Source of the DNA: Bin16 sp965206315
GTDB taxonomy: Bacteria > Chloroflexota > Dehalococcoidia > Lucifugimonadales > Australimonadaceae
Reading direction: 5' to 3'
Assembly (NCBI GenBank): GCA_965206315.1
Contig: OZ242210.1
Span: forward strand, 2,170,001-2,234,000
DNA: 64,000 nt
In this document: positions 60,172 through 64,000 of the stretch, piece by piece
How the letters are laid out: every line of letters begins with the position of its first letter
Numbering within the stretch: the stretch's first letter is position 1
Made by a program: the position numbers and the translations under genes
The notes under the pieces: model-generated
Database searches by the model: none
The model's input: only the letters and a program-made list of their open reading frames with translations
Told to the model about the DNA's origin: nothing

Positions 60172-61194
60172 ATGGGAGTGCCTGCCTCGCAAGCGTGGAC
60201 AGTAGCATCCCACGTCATCAGGCAACGTCTGGCGGGACGCGAACGTTATCCGCTCGTGCTCATGCTGGAGCCGCTGCTGCGCTGCAACCTCGCATGCGCG
60301 GGGTGCGGGAAGATCCAGTACCCGCCGCACGTGCTCAAGCGCGCCCTGACCGTCGAGCAGTGCCTGGCCGCGGTGGAGGAGTGCGGCGCCCCCATCGTCA
60401 GCATCCCCGGCGGCGAGCCGCTGCTCTACCCCCACATCGGCGAACTGGTGGAGGAGCTGACGTGCCGCAGGAAGTACGTGTACCTCTGCACCAACGCGCT
60501 GTTGCTCAAGGAGAAGCTGGAGCAGAACGTCTTCACTCCCTCCAAGCGTCTCAGCTTCAGCGTGCACATGGACGGCCTGCGCGAGGAGCACGACGCTTCC
60601 GTCTGCCGCGACGGCGTGTACGACATCGCCGTCGATGCGATACGGGAAGCCGTCCGGCGCGGGTTCCGCGTCACCACCAACACGACGCTGTTCAACACGT
60701 CCGAGCCGATGCGCGTCCGCGACTTCTTCGACGCGATGATGGACCTGGACGTCGAGGGCATGATGGTGTCGCCCGGCTACAGCTACGAGAAAGCCCCGGA
60801 CCAGGAGTCGTTCCTGGAGCGCGAGCGGACGCGGGAGCTCTTCTCCGAGGTGCTCACCGGCAGGAAGAAGCGCTGGCGGTTCAACCAGTCGCCGCTGTTC
60901 CTCCAGTTCCTCATGGGCAAGCGCGATTTCGAGTGCACGCCGTGGGGCAACCCGCTCTACACGATCTTCGGATGGCAGCGCCCCTGCTACCTGCTGCAGG
61001 ACGGCTACGCCGCCACCTTCCGGGAGCTGATGGACGAGACGCCCTGGGACGAGTACGGGCGGGCAAGCGGCAACCCGCACTGCCAGGACTGCATGGTGCA
61101 CTCCGGGTACGAGCCCACCGCCGTCCATGCGACGTTCGCTACGTGGCGCGGCTTGCGCGACTCCGCGGTCGCCACAGTTACCGGCAAGCTGTGA
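60172..61194 (+). CDS. hpnH: Hopanoid biosynthesis radical SAM protein HpnH (adenosyl-hopene transferase)
   Basis: A 340-aa radical SAM enzyme that joins the adenosyl group to hopene. The 4Fe-4S motif is CNLACAGC (Cys38, 42, 45), preceded by VLMLEPLLR; SIPGGEPLLYP is the GGE motif binding SAM; the C-terminal CQDCMVHSGYE is characteristic of HpnH. First gene of hpnH-orf-hpnG-shc, spaced by 3-11 bp or overlapping. Confidence 0.95.
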   Translation: MGVPASQAWTVASHVIRQRLAGRERYPLVLMLEPLLRCNLACAGCGKIQYPPHVLKRALTVEQCLAAVEECGAPIVSIPGGEPLLYPHIGELVEELTCRRKYVYLCTNALLLKEKLEQNVFTPSKRLSFSVHMDGLREEHDASVCRDGVYDIAVDAIREAVRRGFRVTTNTTLFNTSEPMRVRDFFDAMMDLDVEGMMVSPGYSYEKAPDQESFLERERTRELFSEVLTGRKKRWRFNQSPLFLQFLMGKRDFECTPWGNPLYTIFGWQRPCYLLQDGYAATFRELMDETPWDEYGRASGNPHCQDCMVHSGYEPTAVHATFATWRGLRDSAVATVTGKL

Positions 61195-61197
61195 GCC

Positions 61198-61527
61198 ATG
61201 CACGAGCACGAGGCACCGGCCCCTACCGCGCACCAGGGAGACGCTGACGGCGTCGCCGGACTCGTCGAGCGCGCCTTCCAATATCGCGGCGACGTTACCG
61301 TCCACACCGACGACGGCGGCGCCGTGACGGGTTACCTCTTCAACCGGGATACGCGTGCAAGCGAACCCTTCATCCAGCTGTTCGAGACCCAGACCGGACG
61401 CGAGGTGTCGCTCCCGTACCGGAGCATCACCGACGTGCTCTTCACCGGGCGCGATGCCGCTGCTGAGGCGGACCAGCGTTTCGAGGCCTTGCAGACCCGT
61501 TCGGGAAGGGAACACCATGGAGACTGA
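61198..61527 (+). CDS. Small conserved-looking protein inside the hopanoid operon
   Basis: A 109-aa soluble protein starting 3 bp after hpnH and overlapping hpnG by 11 bp. Its middle part (FQYRGDVTVHTDDGGAVTGYLFNRD...FIQLFETQTGREVSLPYRSITDVLFTGRD) looks like an Sm- or SH3-type small beta-barrel. No family name is recalled. The tight linkage suggests a role in hopanoid synthesis or regulation. Confidence 0.7.
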   Translation: MHEHEAPAPTAHQGDADGVAGLVERAFQYRGDVTVHTDDGGAVTGYLFNRDTRASEPFIQLFETQTGREVSLPYRSITDVLFTGRDAAAEADQRFEALQTRSGREHHGD

Positions 61528-62215
61528 GACTGCGCCGGCCCCGCTCCTGACCATCGCCCCCACCCAGCGAGAGTTGGGAGGACTGGGCTACGGCGATGCC
61601 CGCACGCGCACGAGCCTCGTGGGCATCGGACGCGTCGCGGGGGGGCAGGTCGCAGCTCTCCTGGACGCCGCGCCGTGCCGGCTGCTGGTCTCGCTGGGAT
61701 ACGCGGGCGCGCTCGATCCGCACCTCCATCCCGGCGACCTCGTTGTGGCGAACGCCTACCTCCACGGAGCAAGCGCACCGGTCCCCGGCGCTCTGCACAC
61801 GACCCGTGCGGCGATGCTGCTGCGGCAGGCCGGCATCTCCGCCCTCGAAGGGCCGGTGCTGACCGTGGACGAACCGCTCCTTTCGCCCCGGGCCAAGCGC
61901 AGAGCGTTCTACGGCAGCGGCGCGCTGGTGGTCGACATGGAGGGACGCTGGATCGCGGAAGAGGCAACGTCGAGAGGCGTCCCGCTCATCGGCATCCGCG
62001 CAGTGCTCGACGAGGCCCACTATCCGCTGCCTTCCTTCATCGCAACCATTGTCGCGGACGCCGGGCGGCGGGAGTGGGCCCACGCCGTGCGGGCGCTGTC
62101 GCACCCTTCGGCGGCCAGGAGCTTCCTTCCGCTGGCGTTGAAATCGCGCGGAGCGTCGCGCGCCCTGCAGACGGCCGTGCAGAGCATCCTTCCGGAGCTC
62201 GCTCGCCAGCTCTGA
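61517..62215 (+). CDS. hpnG: HpnG-like nucleoside phosphorylase (adenosylhopane nucleosidase)
   Basis: A 232-aa protein of the PNP/UDP family. VGIGRVAGGQVAALLDAAPCRLLVSLGYAGALDPHLHPGDLVVAN matches the phosphorylase core; VVDMEGRWIAEEA carries the Met-Glu that contacts ribose, and GIRAVLDEA has the Asp near the base. HpnG removes adenine from adenosylhopane to form ribosylhopane. The ATG at 61517 follows GGGAAGGGA. Confidence 0.88.
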   Translation: METETAPAPLLTIAPTQRELGGLGYGDARTRTSLVGIGRVAGGQVAALLDAAPCRLLVSLGYAGALDPHLHPGDLVVANAYLHGASAPVPGALHTTRAAMLLRQAGISALEGPVLTVDEPLLSPRAKRRAFYGSGALVVDMEGRWIAEEATSRGVPLIGIRAVLDEAHYPLPSFIATIVADAGRREWAHAVRALSHPSAARSFLPLALKSRGASRALQTAVQSILPELARQL

Positions 62216-62224
62216 GCCGGACCG

Positions 62225-64000
62225 ATGGCGAACCTGGTCGAACAAGGCATGAAGAGCCGCCTCCGCGAAGCGCTGAAGCGAACGCAGGACTACTTCTTCC
62301 GTACGCAGCACGAGGACGGCTACTGGTGGGGGGAGTTGGAGTCCAACCCGACCATGGAGGCGGAGTACATCATGCTCACGCACTTCATGGGGTCGGACGA
62401 GGGCGACCGTATCCCCCGCGTCGCGGAAGACATCCGGCGCAGGCAGTCCGAAGATGGCTCCTGGCGCATGTACTACGGCGCGCCGGGAGACCTGAGCACG
62501 TCCATCGAGTGCTACTTCGCGCTCAAGCTCGCCGGGGATCCCACCGATGCTCCCCACATGGAGCGGGCGCGCGCCTTCATCCTGGCGCAGGGCGGGGTGC
62601 CCCGGGCGCGCGTATTCACCAAGATATGGCTCGCCCTCTTCGGTCAGTGGGACTGGAAGGGAACGCCCGCCATGCCTCCGGACATGATGCTGCTGCCGAA
62701 GTGGGCGCCCTTCAACATCTACCGCTTCGCGAGCTGGGCGCGCGCGACCATCGTGCCGATGACCATCATCCTCACGCTTCATCCCACGCGGCCGCCGCGC
62801 GAGAGCGCATGGGTGATGGAGCTCTACCCGGAAGGCCCCGTCACGTTCACGCTGTCGCGCTGGAGGGCGAAGCCCTTCTCCCTCAAAGGAGGGTTCCTGC
62901 TGCTGGACAAGGCGCTCCGCGTCTACTGCAACCTGCCGTTCGTCCCCAGGCGGGAGCGGGCGCTCGAGGCCGCCGTCGACTGGATCGTCAGCCACCAGGA
63001 GGCCGACGGCTCGTGGGGCGGTATACAGCCCCCCTGGGTCTACTCGCTCATCGCGCTGAGCGCCCTCGGGTACCGGCTGGACCACCCGGTCGTCGCGAAG
63101 GGGCTGGAGGGCTTCAGGCAGCACTGGAGCCTCCCGTCGGAAGACGGCAGGGCGCTCAGGGTGCAGGCGTGTCTCTCGCCCGTGTGGGATACGTGCCTGG
63201 CGATGCGCGGGCTCCTCGATTCAGGCGTTCCGCCGGACCATCCCAGCATCCGGCGCGCCGCGGCGTGGCTCATCGCCGAGGAGATACGGGTCAAGGGCGA
63301 CTGGGCCGTCTACCGGCCTCATCTCGAACCCAGCGGATGGGCGTTCGAGTTCGACAACGTCCACTATCCGGACATCGACGACTCGGCCATCATCGTGACC
63401 GACCTCGCGCTCGCGCGGATGAACGACGACGCAGGCGAGCGGGCCAGAGCGGCATCCGTCGACCGTGCCGTCGCGTGGCTGACGGGCATGCAAAGTTCGG
63501 GCGGGGGCTGGGCCGCGTTCGACTGGAACAACGAGTCCCGCGAGCTGGCGGAGATCCCGTTCGCCGACTTCGGCGAGCTCCTGGACCCGCCCAGTGTCGA
63601 CGTCACCGCGCACGTGCTGGAGATGTACGGGATGCTGGGGTACGGGATCGACCATCCGCCCGTGCGCCGAGGTCTGGCGTACATATGGGACCAGCAGGAG
63701 CACGACGGCGCGTGGTTCGGACGCTGGGGCGTGAACTACGTCTACGGCACGGGCGCGGTGCTGCCCGCTCTACAGGCGTTGGGAGTGGACATGGCGCAGC
63801 CCCGCGTGCGCCGCGCGGTCGAGTGGCTCCTCGCGCACCAGAACCCGGACGGTGGGTGGGGAGAGACGTGCGTCAGCTACCCGGACCCGTCGCTGCGCGG
63901 GCAGGGCGAGAGCACGCCATCGCAGACGTCATGGGCGCTCATCGCGCTCATCGCGGCGGGTGAAGCGCTCAGCGAGCCCGTCCGGAGAGGCGTCGAGTTC
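62225..64000 (+). CDS. shc: Squalene-hopene cyclase (3' end beyond the window)
   Basis: The first 592 codons of a family of about 630-680 aa. It cyclises squalene to hopene in the membrane. The DxDD acid catalyst is present as DIDD at 383-386 (PDIDDSAIIV). Several QW repeats are seen (QHEDGYWWGE, QSEDGSWRMYY, QEADGSWGG, QSSGGGWAAFD, QEHDGAWFGRWG, QNPDGGWGET). The frame stays open to 64000, so the gene is cut only by the window edge. The ATG at 62225 lies 9 bp after hpnG. It provides the substrate for HpnH. Confidence 0.96.
   Translation, partial: MANLVEQGMKSRLREALKRTQDYFFRTQHEDGYWWGELESNPTMEAEYIMLTHFMGSDEGDRIPRVAEDIRRRQSEDGSWRMYYGAPGDLSTSIECYFALKLAGDPTDAPHMERARAFILAQGGVPRARVFTKIWLALFGQWDWKGTPAMPPDMMLLPKWAPFNIYRFASWARATIVPMTIILTLHPTRPPRESAWVMELYPEGPVTFTLSRWRAKPFSLKGGFLLLDKALRVYCNLPFVPRRERALEAAVDWIVSHQEADGSWGGIQPPWVYSLIALSALGYRLDHPVVAKGLEGFRQHWSLPSEDGRALRVQACLSPVWDTCLAMRGLLDSGVPPDHPSIRRAAAWLIAEEIRVKGDWAVYRPHLEPSGWAFEFDNVHYPDIDDSAIIVTDLALARMNDDAGERARAASVDRAVAWLTGMQSSGGGWAAFDWNNESRELAEIPFADFGELLDPPSVDVTAHVLEMYGMLGYGIDHPPVRRGLAYIWDQQEHDGAWFGRWGVNYVYGTGAVLPALQALGVDMAQPRVRRAVEWLLAHQNPDGGWGETCVSYPDPSLRGQGESTPSQTSWALIALIAAGEALSEPVRRGVEF

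Noticed and set aside
62225..64000. Truncated squalene-hopene cyclase
   Set aside because: The frame is open to the last base, so it is cut by the window edge and not by a mutation.

Overview
The window is 64 kb of high-GC bacterial DNA with dense, short-spaced operons and many GTG starts. Between the genes lie mosaic, GC-rich, palindromic repeats. Gene content (hopanoid cyclase, two-gene B12 mutase, many CaiB/BaiF CoA-transferases and amidohydrolases, toxin-antitoxin pairs) suggests an uncultured Chloroflexota-type (Dehalococcoidia/SAR202-like) heterotroph. That assignment is an inference from gene content; there is no rRNA gene in the window.

Layout. 1-2265 (minus): YihY-like membrane protein, inositol-monophosphatase family enzyme and trpS. 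2286-8005: an accessory block with a broken terminase-like gene, a PaREP1-like gene, a DNA methyltransferase fused to an HNH nuclease, and a three-gene operon of two TIR-like proteins and a small membrane protein that looks like a defence system. 8629-12151 (minus): a mutase operon whose substrate-site residues match 2-hydroxyisobutyryl-CoA mutase. 12284-18002: three toxin-antitoxin type loci, a gamma-carbonic anhydrase, and an aminotransferase/serA pair. 18196-24269: NuoE/NuoF/FDH-like large subunit/flavin reductase. 25135-29463: mutS, a PPOX-fold protein, an iodothyronine-deiodinase-like selenoprotein read through an in-frame TGA, and an FmdB-type zinc ribbon. 29849-35421 (minus): amidohydrolase, Gfo/Idh/MocA oxidoreductase, sbcD, aspartic protease, glyS. 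35609-41569: two MFS transporters, a His/Cys-rich peptide with its own promoter, a rhodanese whose active-site Cys codon is TGA (second probable selenoprotein), a SIMPL lipoprotein, lepB and tRNA-Lys. 41612-50640: small protease pair, a large fibronectin-type lipoprotein, a kinase/regulator fusion, and a HEPN gene that has disrupted the 3' end of that regulator and left a 121-bp duplication. 50643-59607: acyl-CoA and ring-fission type catabolism (FAH, amidohydrolase, CaiB, crotonase, double CaiB, DUF35/thiolase). 60172-64000: hopanoid operon hpnH-orf-hpnG-shc, running off the end.

The observations most worth following are: (1) two independent in-frame TGA codons at catalytic positions, each followed by a hairpin of bacterial SECIS size; (2) the TIR-TIR-membrane operon beside a methyltransferase-HNH fusion; (3) the HCM-type mutase operon; (4) the HEPN insertion with a duplicated gene end; (5) dispersed repeats that sit in frame inside mutS and the terminase gene.

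All calls rest on reading the sequence and on knowledge of protein families. No database search was possible.
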